Assembly: GCA_910587155.1 (NCBI GenBank)
Contig: CAJULA010000001.1
Span: forward strand, 46,867 to 110,866
From: an uncultured Lachnospiraceae bacterium
GTDB taxonomy: Bacteria; Bacillota; Clostridia; Lachnospirales; Lachnospiraceae
Length of the DNA: 64,000 bases
Reading direction: 5' to 3'
The notes under the pieces: model-generated
Told to the model about the DNA's origin: nothing
Databases searched by the model: none
What the model saw: the letters and a program-made list of their open reading frames with translations, nothing else
Program-made: the position numbers and the translations under genes
In this document: positions 8,015 to 16,886 of the stretch, piece after piece
How the letters are laid out: each line of letters opens with the position of its first letter
Position numbering within the stretch: the stretch's first letter is position 1

Positions 8015-10242
8015 GAGACTGGAAACAGATATTGGCCGCGGCAGATGAGGAATATCTGATCGGCCTGTCCAATAAAGGAACCGTCAAACGGGCACATAAG
8101 GATATGGAGACGGTGAAAGCGCAGGTTCTATGTGTGGAGGATGAGGCGCAGGTCGCAGTGGGTGAGATGACGGTGACAATCCGCAGTCCGCTTCCCGAGA
8201 GCGGGTGCAGCTGTCCTTCTGTCAGCATCTGCCGACACGTGGTCCAGGCGATTTTCCTCCTGCAAAAGGAACTGACAGACGGGGAACCGGCAGCAGAGAA
8301 GCGGGCGGACGATACGCAGAAACAGACGGCGGCAGCGGGCCAGGCGGACGATACGCAGGAGCAGACGGCGGCAGCGGGCCAGACGGACGATACGCAGAAG
8401 CAGACGGCGGCAGCGGGCCAGGCGGATGATAAGCCGGAGCGGGCGCCGCAGAAGGTGGAGCCGGCCGGGACACCGCTCTGGCAGGAGATACGGGATTTTC
8501 CGGTGCAGAAGGCCAGACGCGCTATGGGCGCACGGGCCTTTGAGCAGTTTGTGTCTCAGATACGGAAGGGAATCATGCCGGATATCAGAGAGAGTTCGGT
8601 GATCACACTGACACTTCCCGGCGGCGCTCATACTGTGAAATTACTCTCGCCCCTTGCTTATTCCAGCTGTACCTGCCATAAAAAAGAACTCTGCAGCCAT
8701 AAAGCGGCGGCGATCCTCTGGTGCCAGTACCGGGCAGGGGCATTTACCCGGGAAGAGATGGAAAGGGAAGCGGCCGGGCAGCCGGAATTTGACATGGCAG
8801 GCGTCAGAGAGGCCGCGGAAGGGATGAAATATTTTCTGGAAGGTCTGATGGATACCGGACTGGCCAGAGCGGCGCAGGATATCCTGCAGGATATGGAGCG
8901 GATGGCAATCATCAGTCATAATGCCGGACTGGCGCGGCTGGAAGGGAGCTTCCGTGCGCTGGCAAGTCTGTGTGACAGATATTTTAAGAGAGCGGCTTCC
9001 TTTCGGATCGGAGAATTTCTGCAGAGGATGATGGCGCTTTATGAGGATGTGTGCCGGATTCTGGCGGCGGATGATCCGCAGGAGATCGCGTCCCTGGCCG
9101 GTTCTTTCCGGGCCGCATATGGGGAAATGGGAGAGCTGCATCTGACGGGCATCACGATGGAGCAGTTTGAGAGCGAAAGTGGTTATGCAGGAGAGACTAT
9201 CTATTTCCTGGAAGAGACGAAAGGGGAATGGTATACTTATACAAATGCCCGTCCCATCTTTTACGAAGACGGCGGGAAGCGGCGGGGCGGCGCTCACAGC
9301 CGTATGCCGTGGGAATTAAACGGAACGCTTTCTGATCTGGCTTCCTGCCGGATCTGCTTAAAAGGAGCCCGGGCGGATGAACGCAGGAGACTGTCTTCTT
9401 CCAAAGAGGCGAAGGGGGAGCGTATGGGGATGCGCGTCCTTACGGAAGAATTATTGAAAGACTGGTATTATGAAGACTTTTTCCGCCTGTTTCGGGAAAG
9501 GATTCCCGTGCAGGGGAGGTGCGATGAGGAGGCCGGCGAAGAGGAGACGCAGGCCAGGGAGCCTGTCTTTATCAGGCCGTCTGCGATGGGAGAGGCCGGG
9601 TTCTCGGATGCGGGGCAGCTCTTTTCGCTGCCGCTTCTGGACCGCCGGGGCAGAGAACTTATCGTGGAGGTGGCCTATTCCAGGCGTGAGGCGGAGACGA
9701 TCCGTTATCTGGAACGGCTTGTCGCAAGGTGGAAGGATACCGCTGCCAGGGAAACTGGGGAAGCAGAAGAGAAACTGCCCTGCTTTTTGGGCCGGGTTTT
9801 TCTGCAAAATGGCCGCATCAGAATGTATCCGCTGGCTCTGTTTCAGGAAAAGGAACTGCCTGCTCTGACGGATGAGGGCCGGGAGGGGGAAAGCGGCCGG
9901 GGGCCGGATACCGGGAGTATTGCAGCAGTGAAAGCGGTGCTGGAGGAGGCGGCGGCACGGATGGAAGATCTCTGCCAGAGCGGACTGGATACCGTTCATG
10001 ACAGTACACTGGAGGCGATGGAGAGACTCAGGGAGTCGTCCGGGAAGCTGGGGCTGGCAGGGCTGTCGCGCCGGCTGGCGACGTTGGGAGAAGGAATCGG
10101 GAGGCGCCGTCATCAGGTATCCCGCGCGGCAGATGGTATGTCGCAGGTGTACGCGGACAGCAACCGGTATCTGATGCTTGGCAGAGAGAGAATCTTATGG
10201 GATGAAGCAAATGAATACTATAGAGGAGGTAAGGAATTATGA
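8011..10242 (+). CDS. twin SWIM zinc-finger protein (YehQ-like)
   Basis: 743 residues from the ATG at 8011, which overlaps the VWA stop codon (ATGA); an in-frame ATG at 7990 would add seven residues. Two SWIM motifs of form C-x-C-x5-C-x-H are visible: CSCPSVSICRH around residues 67-77 and CTCHKKELCSH around 219-229. SWIM fingers bind zinc and mediate protein or nucleic-acid contacts. Between them is an in-frame three-copy repeat of 13 residues rich in Asp, Thr, Gln and Ala, likely a flexible linker. The rest is mostly helical with no catalytic motif recognised. It sits fourth in the MoxR/VWA operon and overlaps the DUF4132 gene by ATGA. Role unknown; family match to E. coli yehQ is from memory. 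Confidence 0.82.
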   Translation: MRDWKQILAAADEEYLIGLSNKGTVKRAHKDMETVKAQVLCVEDEAQVAVGEMTVTIRSPLPESGCSCPSVSICRHVVQAIFLLQKELTDGEPAAEKRADDTQKQTAAAGQADDTQEQTAAAGQTDDTQKQTAAAGQADDKPERAPQKVEPAGTPLWQEIRDFPVQKARRAMGARAFEQFVSQIRKGIMPDIRESSVITLTLPGGAHTVKLLSPLAYSSCTCHKKELCSHKAAAILWCQYRAGAFTREEMEREAAGQPEFDMAGVREAAEGMKYFLEGLMDTGLARAAQDILQDMERMAIISHNAGLARLEGSFRALASLCDRYFKRAASFRIGEFLQRMMALYEDVCRILAADDPQEIASLAGSFRAAYGEMGELHLTGITMEQFESESGYAGETIYFLEETKGEWYTYTNARPIFYEDGGKRRGGAHSRMPWELNGTLSDLASCRICLKGARADERRRLSSSKEAKGERMGMRVLTEELLKDWYYEDFFRLFRERIPVQGRCDEEAGEEETQAREPVFIRPSAMGEAGFSDAGQLFSLPLLDRRGRELIVEVAYSRREAETIRYLERLVARWKDTAARETGEAEEKLPCFLGRVFLQNGRIRMYPLALFQEKELPALTDEGREGESGRGPDTGSIAAVKAVLEEAAARMEDLCQSGLDTVHDSTLEAMERLRESSGKLGLAGLSRRLATLGEGIGRRRHQVSRAADGMSQVYADSNRYLMLGRERILWDEANEYYRGGKEL
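8305..8421 (+). repeat. three 39-bp in-frame tandem repeats
   Basis: Three near-identical 39-base units, each encoding a 13-residue block of pattern (A/T)DDTQ(K/E)QTAAAGQ, followed by a partial fourth unit GCGGATGAT. They lie between the two SWIM fingers of the host gene. Differences between units are few single bases, implying recent duplication. Confidence 0.9.
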
Positions 10243-13200
10243 TGCAGCCGCAGGACATCCAGACGCGGAAGATGATGGAGCTTCTGGAAGGATTGCATTT
10301 ATCGGAGAAGGAGATGCTGGCCGCACAGGATTATCTGACAGGAGCTGAGGGAGAAGCCATTCTGGAGCGGATTTCTTTTCATGATCTTTCCTCGTTGCCT
10401 GACGGGACGAAGGATGATTTCCGCACGACATTCCGCAAAATGATAAACCGGGGCCGCAAAGAGGCGGCGCAGAAGCTGTTTGCCGTCGTATTTACAGTGG
10501 GCAGGTCCACCATGAGCAGTCTGTTCCCTGAGGATCTGCTCTCTTATGCAAACAAAAATGTGGAAGGCGTTTTTCCGGCGGATCAGGCCCTCTCTCTGAT
10601 GGCGGAACATACAGGGGAGAACGTGCACTGGATCAGGACATATATGATGGAACGTATGAAAAAACTGGCACTTCTGGATGCCGCCAATGTGAGAAAGGCC
10701 ATGGGACATCATAAGAGCAGTCCGGATAACGGTCTTTTGATCTTATATACCATATATTTCTGGATGTGCTACCCGGATTCCCGTTATCGGCCGGATGCTG
10801 CCCTCCAGGGAAGAGAAAAGACAGGGATACTGCAGTCGATGAGCAGACTGTTTGCGCAGGGCGGGAGCGGTCCTCTTTATCAGGTCAGGGAGTCTGACAG
10901 GGCGTTGCTGAAAGCGTATGAGGATCTGATCGTAGACAGCCTGGAGAATCTCTTTACGGGCAGGACGGAGGAAAAGGATCTGGCACTTATGACCAATGCG
11001 GTCAATCATGATCAGATGACGGAGCAGGTAAGGGAACGGGCGGGCAGGCAAAACGTAAGCAATTTCCTGATGAAGCTTTTGTGCGGCTGTGCATTCGCCA
11101 ATTTTACCCTGTCGTTGCGGCTTAAAAATTTTGTATCCCTTGCGCTGGCTGCCAATGTAAAAGGTGCGCTTTCTGCCATGGAGGAGATGGATCTCAGATA
11201 TGACCTGCATGGAAGAGGGGGCAGTTTTGATGTGTATTTTGGTATCGGAACGGCCGACTATATTCGCTGGGCGGCTTCGCGCAAAAACAAGAGACTGCTG
11301 GCTTATCAGTTTGGCGCCAACAGGGAAGCATATCTGGCATGCTATCGGGAAGCGGATCTGGCCGCGTCGGCACTGATGCTGGAGATCATCCGGGAGCAGG
11401 ATAAACAACTGCACGAACAGCTGCTAAAGAGCGGTCAGGAGGCATGGCGCAAACAGCTCGCCGATGTGATATTCCCGGACGATGTACCCATCAGGGGAGA
11501 AGTACGGGACTATTTGCTGGGTCAGAGCAGTCTTGCGGGGCTGTATCAGATAGAGAGCCAGTTTAAAACAGTTTCCCATTATGTCGGCTCGGCGGAATAC
11601 CGGGCGCTGGAGCCTTATGTGTCTTCTTACGGGCAGGACGGCTTTTTCCGCAGATGCCTGATCGTGCTCATATGCAGGGAGGCAGCCTATGTTTTCCATT
11701 ATCTGCTTATGAGGGGGGATGCTGCAGGCGAAGATGTCAGAGAGGTCTATGCGATGCTGGAGCAGGAGAAGCTGGACATGGCTCATCAGCTGAAGGTCTG
11801 TGCGCTGCTCTATGATCTTCCGTTTTCCACCCGTCTGCGCAGTGTGGTAGAGAAGGAGACGGAAGCCGTTTTTCATACTTATATGCAGACACACCGGGAA
11901 GAACTGCTGCAGGCCTTTCGGCAGGCAGAGGTATCGGGCCGCTGCCTGGGCCTGCATGTTTTAAATATCTGCGGAGAAGAGGGGCGAAGGGAACTTCTTT
12001 CCTATACAAAGGACGGTTCGAAACAGGTGCGGGAGGTGCTGGAAGAGATTTTAAAAACCCGCAGGGAATGGGAAGCGGATGTGCTTTTGCTGCTTTCTTC
12101 CAAAAAGGCGGCGGAGAGAGAAATGGCAGTCCGTATCCTGCTGTCCTGGGATGAGGAGGGATATCGTGAGAGACTGACCCCTGTCTGGGAAAAAGAGAAA
12201 AATGCCAAAGTGCGGGCACTTCTTGGCGGACTTTTTGAAGAAGGGCAGAGTGCGGCAGAGGAGATTTCCCTTGCGGATCTTGTAAAAGCCATGCATAAGG
12301 GCGGTAAGAAACGCTCTCTGGCCTGGGCGTATACCACTCCTTTTTGTGAGGTGCACAGGAAGGACAGCCAGATCGCAGAGGAGGAATATCTGCAGGCGAT
12401 CCTGCTCAGCTATGCTTCCATGGGCAGGCCGGGTGTGAATGAGGATGCCGCCAGGCTGGCGGCGGCATTAAAAGAAGAGGAGCTGGCCGTTTATATGGGA
12501 CAGCTCTTTGACAGATGGATGGAAGCCGGCGCGGAGGCAAAAAAACGCTGGGTGCTCTATGCCACCGCCATCCATGGCGGCGGGGCGATCATCGGCAGAC
12601 TGCAGCGCCAGATCCAGGAATGGCCGGCTCATTCCAGAGGCGCCATTGCCGCGGAAGCGGTCTGCGCGCTGGCTCTTAATCCGCTGCCGCAGGCGCTGCT
12701 GATTGTGGACGGCATTGCCAGAAAGTTTAAATTCCGCCAGGTTAAGACGGCAGCCAAAGCGGCACTGGAATTTGCCGCTTCTCAGCTTGGGCTTTCCAGA
12801 GAGGAGTTAGCCGATAAGATCGTGCCTGATCTGGGCTTTGATGAAAAGATGCAGCGCGTTTTCGACTATGGAGAACGTAAGTTTACTGTTCGGGTGACGC
12901 CTGCCCTGGAGATGGAGATCAGTGATGAAAACGGAAAAAAACTGAAAAATATGCCGGCACCGGGAAAGCGGGATGACACAGAGCAGGCAAAGGCGGCTTA
13001 TGACTCTTTTAAAGAGATGAAGAAGCAGATGAAAGCGACCGTGACCAGTCAGAAGGCCAGACTCGAGCTTGCCCTGTCCGTCGGCCGGGAGTGGGAGGTT
13101 TCAGCCTGGAGGGAACTGTTTGTCAGAAATCCCATTATGCACCAGTTTGCCATCGGTCTGATCTGGGGGCTTTATGAGAATCACGAGTTGAGGCAGAGCT

Positions 13201-13811
13201 TCCGCTATATGGAGGATGGCTCTTTCAACACCGAGGAGGAAGAGGAATACATGCTGCCCCAGACGGGGCGCATCGGCCTGGTGCACCCCATTGAGCTGAC
13301 AGAGGAATCCCGGGTGGTCTGGAAGGAACAGCTTGAGGACTATGAGATCACACAGCCGATGGAACAGGTAACGCGGGGGATTTATCGCAGGACACAGGAA
13401 GAGGCAGCCGGGCGGTCACTGGAACGGTTTGGCGGTATCCTTGTCAACGATTTATCCCTGGGCGGAAAGCTGCTGGCGCAGGGCTGGTATCGGGGCCCGG
13501 TACAGGATGGGGGCGGATTTTATACTTATTATCGTGAGGATACGGAGATTGGCCTGGGTGTGGAACTGCATTTTTCCGGCAGCTTTGTAGGCGGGGAAAA
13601 TGAGGAGATTACGGTGTACGACGCCAGATTCTATCCGGCCGGGAGCATAGGACGTGGCAGCTTAGGATATGAGGAAGCGGATGATAAAAAAGCCTGTTTT
13701 CTGTCAGAAGTGCCGGAGCGCTATTTCAGTGAAATCGTGCTTCAGCTGACCAGGGCCACCGCTTCGGGCAGAGAACGGGATGAGGACTGGCGCAGCAAAG
13801 CAGGCAGGTAG
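10239..13811 (+). CDS. DUF4132 (MolR/YehI-like) giant protein
   Basis: 1190 residues; the ATG at 10239 overlaps the SWIM stop codon and has a strong AGGAGG upstream, so its translation can also start on its own. Most of the protein is helical with HEAT-like character (runs such as AEREMAVRILLSW). The C-terminal ~250 residues, with SLERFGGILVNDLSLGGKLL and repeated Trp/Gly/Tyr patches, match what I recall of the DUF4132 domain of E. coli MolR/YehI, about 1200 residues long, encoded next to yehL-yehM-yehP-yehQ. It is the last overlapping gene of the cluster; no terminator is evident before glpK 79 bases on. Older literature linked molR to molybdate regulation, but nothing here supports that. 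Function unknown. Confidence 0.8.
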   Translation: MMQPQDIQTRKMMELLEGLHLSEKEMLAAQDYLTGAEGEAILERISFHDLSSLPDGTKDDFRTTFRKMINRGRKEAAQKLFAVVFTVGRSTMSSLFPEDLLSYANKNVEGVFPADQALSLMAEHTGENVHWIRTYMMERMKKLALLDAANVRKAMGHHKSSPDNGLLILYTIYFWMCYPDSRYRPDAALQGREKTGILQSMSRLFAQGGSGPLYQVRESDRALLKAYEDLIVDSLENLFTGRTEEKDLALMTNAVNHDQMTEQVRERAGRQNVSNFLMKLLCGCAFANFTLSLRLKNFVSLALAANVKGALSAMEEMDLRYDLHGRGGSFDVYFGIGTADYIRWAASRKNKRLLAYQFGANREAYLACYREADLAASALMLEIIREQDKQLHEQLLKSGQEAWRKQLADVIFPDDVPIRGEVRDYLLGQSSLAGLYQIESQFKTVSHYVGSAEYRALEPYVSSYGQDGFFRRCLIVLICREAAYVFHYLLMRGDAAGEDVREVYAMLEQEKLDMAHQLKVCALLYDLPFSTRLRSVVEKETEAVFHTYMQTHREELLQAFRQAEVSGRCLGLHVLNICGEEGRRELLSYTKDGSKQVREVLEEILKTRREWEADVLLLLSSKKAAEREMAVRILLSWDEEGYRERLTPVWEKEKNAKVRALLGGLFEEGQSAAEEISLADLVKAMHKGGKKRSLAWAYTTPFCEVHRKDSQIAEEEYLQAILLSYASMGRPGVNEDAARLAAALKEEELAVYMGQLFDRWMEAGAEAKKRWVLYATAIHGGGAIIGRLQRQIQEWPAHSRGAIAAEAVCALALNPLPQALLIVDGIARKFKFRQVKTAAKAALEFAASQLGLSREELADKIVPDLGFDEKMQRVFDYGERKFTVRVTPALEMEISDENGKKLKNMPAPGKRDDTEQAKAAYDSFKEMKKQMKATVTSQKARLELALSVGREWEVSAWRELFVRNPIMHQFAIGLIWGLYENHELRQSFRYMEDGSFNTEEEEEYMLPQTGRIGLVHPIELTEESRVVWKEQLEDYEITQPMEQVTRGIYRRTQEEAAGRSLERFGGILVNDLSLGGKLLAQGWYRGPVQDGGGFYTYYREDTEIGLGVELHFSGSFVGGENEEITVYDARFYPAGSIGRGSLGYEEADDKKACFLSEVPERYFSEIVLQLTRATASGRERDEDWRSKAGR

Positions 13812-13889
13812 GGACGGTATGGCAGAGCAGGCGATCCGGCGGCAGGGGAAGTGAGAGCTGTGGGCAGATCGGGAAAGGCGGACGTAAGT

Positions 13890-15380
13890 ATGGCAGACTA
13901 TATTATGGCATTGGATGGCGGCACCACAAGCAGCCGGTGTATTCTGTTTAATAAACAGGGTGAAGTGTGCAGTATGGCACAGAAAGAATTTACCCAGTAT
14001 TTTCCCAGGCCGGGCTGGGTCGAGCATGACGCGGATGAGATCTGGTCCACGCAGCTTGGCGTGGCCGTGGAAGCCATGTCCCGGATCGGGGCATCGGCGG
14101 CGGATATTGCGGCGATCGGCATTACCAATCAGCGGGAGACGGCCATTGTCTGGGATCGGGAGAGCGGGGAGGCGGTGTATCCTGCCATCGTATGGCAGTG
14201 TCGGCGCACCTCACAATACTGTGACCGGCTCAAAGACGAGGGACTGACCGATTTGTTCCGGCGTCGGACGGGGCTGGTCATTGATGCCTATTTTTCAGCC
14301 ACCAAGATAAAGTGGATTCTGGATCATGTAAAAGGGGCAAGGGAAAAGGCCCGGGCCGGTCAGCTGCTGTTCGGCACGGTGGATACCTGGCTGATCTGGA
14401 AACTGACAAAAGGCAGGGTACATGCGACAGATTATTCCAATGCGTCCCGGACGATGCTCTTTGACATTCAAAAGCTTGTATGGGATGAAGAGATACTCGA
14501 TAAGCTGGAGATCCCGATCTGTATGCTGCCCCGGGTAAAGCCTTCGAGCTACCGATATGGCGAAGCGGACGCTTCTTTCTTCGGTGCTCCGATTCCCATC
14601 GGCGGTGTGGCGGGAGATCAGCAGTCCGCGCTGTTCGGACAGACCTGCTTTGAGCCTGGCGATGCCAAAAACACCTATGGCACCGGCTGTTTTCTGCTGA
14701 TGAATACGGGGGAAAAACCGGTATATTCTGAAAACGGGCTCGTGACGACCATTGCCTGGGGACTGGACGGCAAGGTAACCTATGCCCTGGAGGGCTCCAT
14801 ATTCGTGGCGGGCGCGGCCATCCAGTGGCTGCGTGATGAGATGCGCCTGATTGAGACGGCTGCGGACTGTGAGGCCATGGCGCTTTCGGTGAAAGATACG
14901 AATGGCTGTTATGTAGTGCCGGCGTTTACCGGTCTGGGTGCGCCGCACTGGGATCAGTATGCCAGAGGGACAATCGTGGGCATCACCAGAGGCGTTGGCA
15001 GAAATCATATTGTCCGTGCCACACTGGAATCCCTGGCCTATCAGGTCAATGACGTGATCACCGCCATGCAGGCCGACGCCGGGATTACCCTGCGCACACT
15101 GAAAGCGGACGGGGGTGCCAGTGCCAATCAGTTTCTCATGCAGTTTCAGGCCGATATTGCCGGTGCGCCGGTCGAGCGGCCCGTATGTGTGGAAACGACC
15201 GCCATGGGCGCCGCCTATCTGGCCGGCCTTGCGGTAGGTTACTGGAAAGACAAAGAGGAAGTGCTGCGCAACCGCCGCGTGGATCGGAACTTTATGCCTG
15301 CCATGGAGCATGAAGCGAGAGAAGCCCTGATCCGCGACTGGAACCGGGCCGTGGCATGTGCCCGTGGGTGGGCCAGATAA
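13890..15380 (+). CDS. glpK: glycerol kinase
   Basis: 496 residues, close to the usual 498. Start chosen at ATG 13890 (MADYIMALDGGTTSSRC), the standard N-terminus with the phosphate-binding DGGTTSSR loop; a longer frame from 13851 adds residues with no family support. Other landmarks are PGWVEHDADEIW, NQRETA, TGLVIDAYFSATKI, GVAGDQQSALFGQ and KADGGASANQFLMQFQAD. The enzyme phosphorylates glycerol to sn-glycerol-3-phosphate with ATP in the cytosol. The next three genes oxidise that product, so this is a glycerol-use operon. No glycerol channel gene (glpF) is in the window. Ribosome site is weak (AAAGGCGG). It follows the DUF4132 gene with no obvious promoter or terminator between. Confidence 0.96.
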   Translation: MADYIMALDGGTTSSRCILFNKQGEVCSMAQKEFTQYFPRPGWVEHDADEIWSTQLGVAVEAMSRIGASAADIAAIGITNQRETAIVWDRESGEAVYPAIVWQCRRTSQYCDRLKDEGLTDLFRRRTGLVIDAYFSATKIKWILDHVKGAREKARAGQLLFGTVDTWLIWKLTKGRVHATDYSNASRTMLFDIQKLVWDEEILDKLEIPICMLPRVKPSSYRYGEADASFFGAPIPIGGVAGDQQSALFGQTCFEPGDAKNTYGTGCFLLMNTGEKPVYSENGLVTTIAWGLDGKVTYALEGSIFVAGAAIQWLRDEMRLIETAADCEAMALSVKDTNGCYVVPAFTGLGAPHWDQYARGTIVGITRGVGRNHIVRATLESLAYQVNDVITAMQADAGITLRTLKADGGASANQFLMQFQADIAGAPVERPVCVETTAMGAAYLAGLAVGYWKDKEEVLRNRRVDRNFMPAMEHEAREALIRDWNRAVACARGWAR

Positions 15381-15416
15381 TGGTTTCCAACAAAAAAGGA
15401 AGAATGGGTATCAATA

Positions 15417-16886
15417 ATGATTGATATAGGTATCATCGGTGCGGGTGTGATCGGATGTGCGATCGCACGGGAGCTGTCCCGCTATGAGTGCCGCGTGTGT
15501 GTAATTGAAAAATGTGAGGATGTGTGCTGTGGGACTTCAAAAGCCAACAGTGCGATCATCCATGCAGGCTATGACGCGCCGGCGGGGTCGCTGATGGCCC
15601 GGCTGAATGTTGAGGGGAATAAGAGGATGGATGCGCTGTCGCGGGAACTGGATTTTCCCTTCAGGCGAAACGGGTCTCTTGTCATCTGTCGGGAGGAAAA
15701 AGAGATGTCCGCCCTGCGTGCTCTTTATGAGCGGGGGATCGGCAATGGTGTGAAAGGCCTGCGTCTTCTGTCTCCGATGGAGGCACTGGAACGGGAGCCG
15801 AATTTACAGGAAGGGTTGGCGGGGGCACTGTATGCGCCCACGGGCGGTATCGTCTGCCCTTTTCTGATGACGATCGCGCTGGCGGAAAATGCGGCCGCAA
15901 ACGGGGTGGAATTTCGGTTTGACACGGAGGTGACAGGGATTGACAGAGCCGGTGATTTCTACCGCTTAGAGACACAAAGAGGCATTGTGGAAAGCCGCTT
16001 TGTGGTCAATGCGGCGGGGGTTTATGCCGACCTGCTGCACAATATGGTCAGCAAAGAGAGCATTCATATCACCCCGAGAAAAGGAGAGTACTGCCTGCTG
16101 GATCACAGCGCCGGAGATCATGTCAGCCATACGATATTTATGCTTCCGGGACGTCTGGGAAAAGGGGTGCTGGTTACTCCTACCATCCATGGCAATCTGC
16201 TGATCGGCCCTACGGCTGCCGATATCCCGGACAGAGCGGGCACCAATACGACCGGAGAGGGTCTGAAAGAGGTGATGGAAAAGGCTGCAGTGAGCGTAAA
16301 GGGGGTTCCTTTTGATCAGGTGATCACATCGTTCGCAGGCCTGCGTGCCCATGAGGACGGGCATGCGTTTGTGATTGGCGAGCCGGAAGATGCGCCGGGA
16401 TTTGTGGATGCGGCAGGGATCGAATCCCCCGGGCTTTCCAGTGCGCCGGCCATTGGCGCGATGGTGGCGGACATTGTGAGAGAGCGGCTCTCCCTCAGAG
16501 AAAAATCTGATTTTGTCGCCTGCAGGAGAGGCATCATAAATCCGGCCGGACTGGGGATGGAAGAGAGAAACCAACTGATCCGGGAAAATCCGGCCTATGG
16601 GACGATCATCTGCCGCTGCGAAGGGGTGACAGAGGGAGAGATTGTGGAGGCCATCCGTCGGGCGCCGGGCGCCAGGTCACTGGACGGTATCAAACGCCGG
16701 ACGCGGGCGGGTATGGGCAGATGTCAGTCAGGCTTCTGCGGCCCGGGTGTGATGGAAATACTCAGGCGCGAACTTTCTGTGCCGGCGGAGGAGATCACAA
16801 AGGCGGGAGGCGGATCTGCCATCGTGACAGGGCGGACGAAACGAAACGGCGGCATGCACAAAACCGGGAAGGGAGAAGGCCTGTGA
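15417..16886 (+). CDS. FAD-dependent glycerol-3-phosphate dehydrogenase (GlpA-like) with BFD-type iron-sulfur domain
   Basis: 489 residues. N-terminal dinucleotide fold GIIGAGVIGCAIARELS (residues 5-21) binds FAD; GTSKANSAIIHAGYDA is the DAO/GlpA signature. From about residue 390 a BFD-like [2Fe-2S] domain has four Cys in CRCEG and RCQSGFCGPG. Anaerobic GlpA proteins carry this arrangement and oxidise glycerol-3-phosphate to dihydroxyacetone phosphate, passing electrons to partner subunits. The partners appear to be the next two genes. The start at ATG 15417 lies 36 bases after glpK. The same fold also occurs in other 2-hydroxyacid oxidases, but the operon context supports glycerol-3-phosphate. 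It overlaps the next gene by GTGA. Confidence 0.88.
   Translation: MIDIGIIGAGVIGCAIARELSRYECRVCVIEKCEDVCCGTSKANSAIIHAGYDAPAGSLMARLNVEGNKRMDALSRELDFPFRRNGSLVICREEKEMSALRALYERGIGNGVKGLRLLSPMEALEREPNLQEGLAGALYAPTGGIVCPFLMTIALAENAAANGVEFRFDTEVTGIDRAGDFYRLETQRGIVESRFVVNAAGVYADLLHNMVSKESIHITPRKGEYCLLDHSAGDHVSHTIFMLPGRLGKGVLVTPTIHGNLLIGPTAADIPDRAGTNTTGEGLKEVMEKAAVSVKGVPFDQVITSFAGLRAHEDGHAFVIGEPEDAPGFVDAAGIESPGLSSAPAIGAMVADIVRERLSLREKSDFVACRRGIINPAGLGMEERNQLIRENPAYGTIICRCEGVTEGEIVEAIRRAPGARSLDGIKRRTRAGMGRCQSGFCGPGVMEILRRELSVPAEEITKAGGGSAIVTGRTKRNGGMHKTGKGEGL

Noticed and set aside
16721..16882. N-terminal extension of the second oxidoreductase into the previous gene
   Set aside because: It would overlap the GlpA-like iron-sulfur domain by over 160 bases; the GTG at 16883 with GGGAGAAGG fits the family N-terminus.
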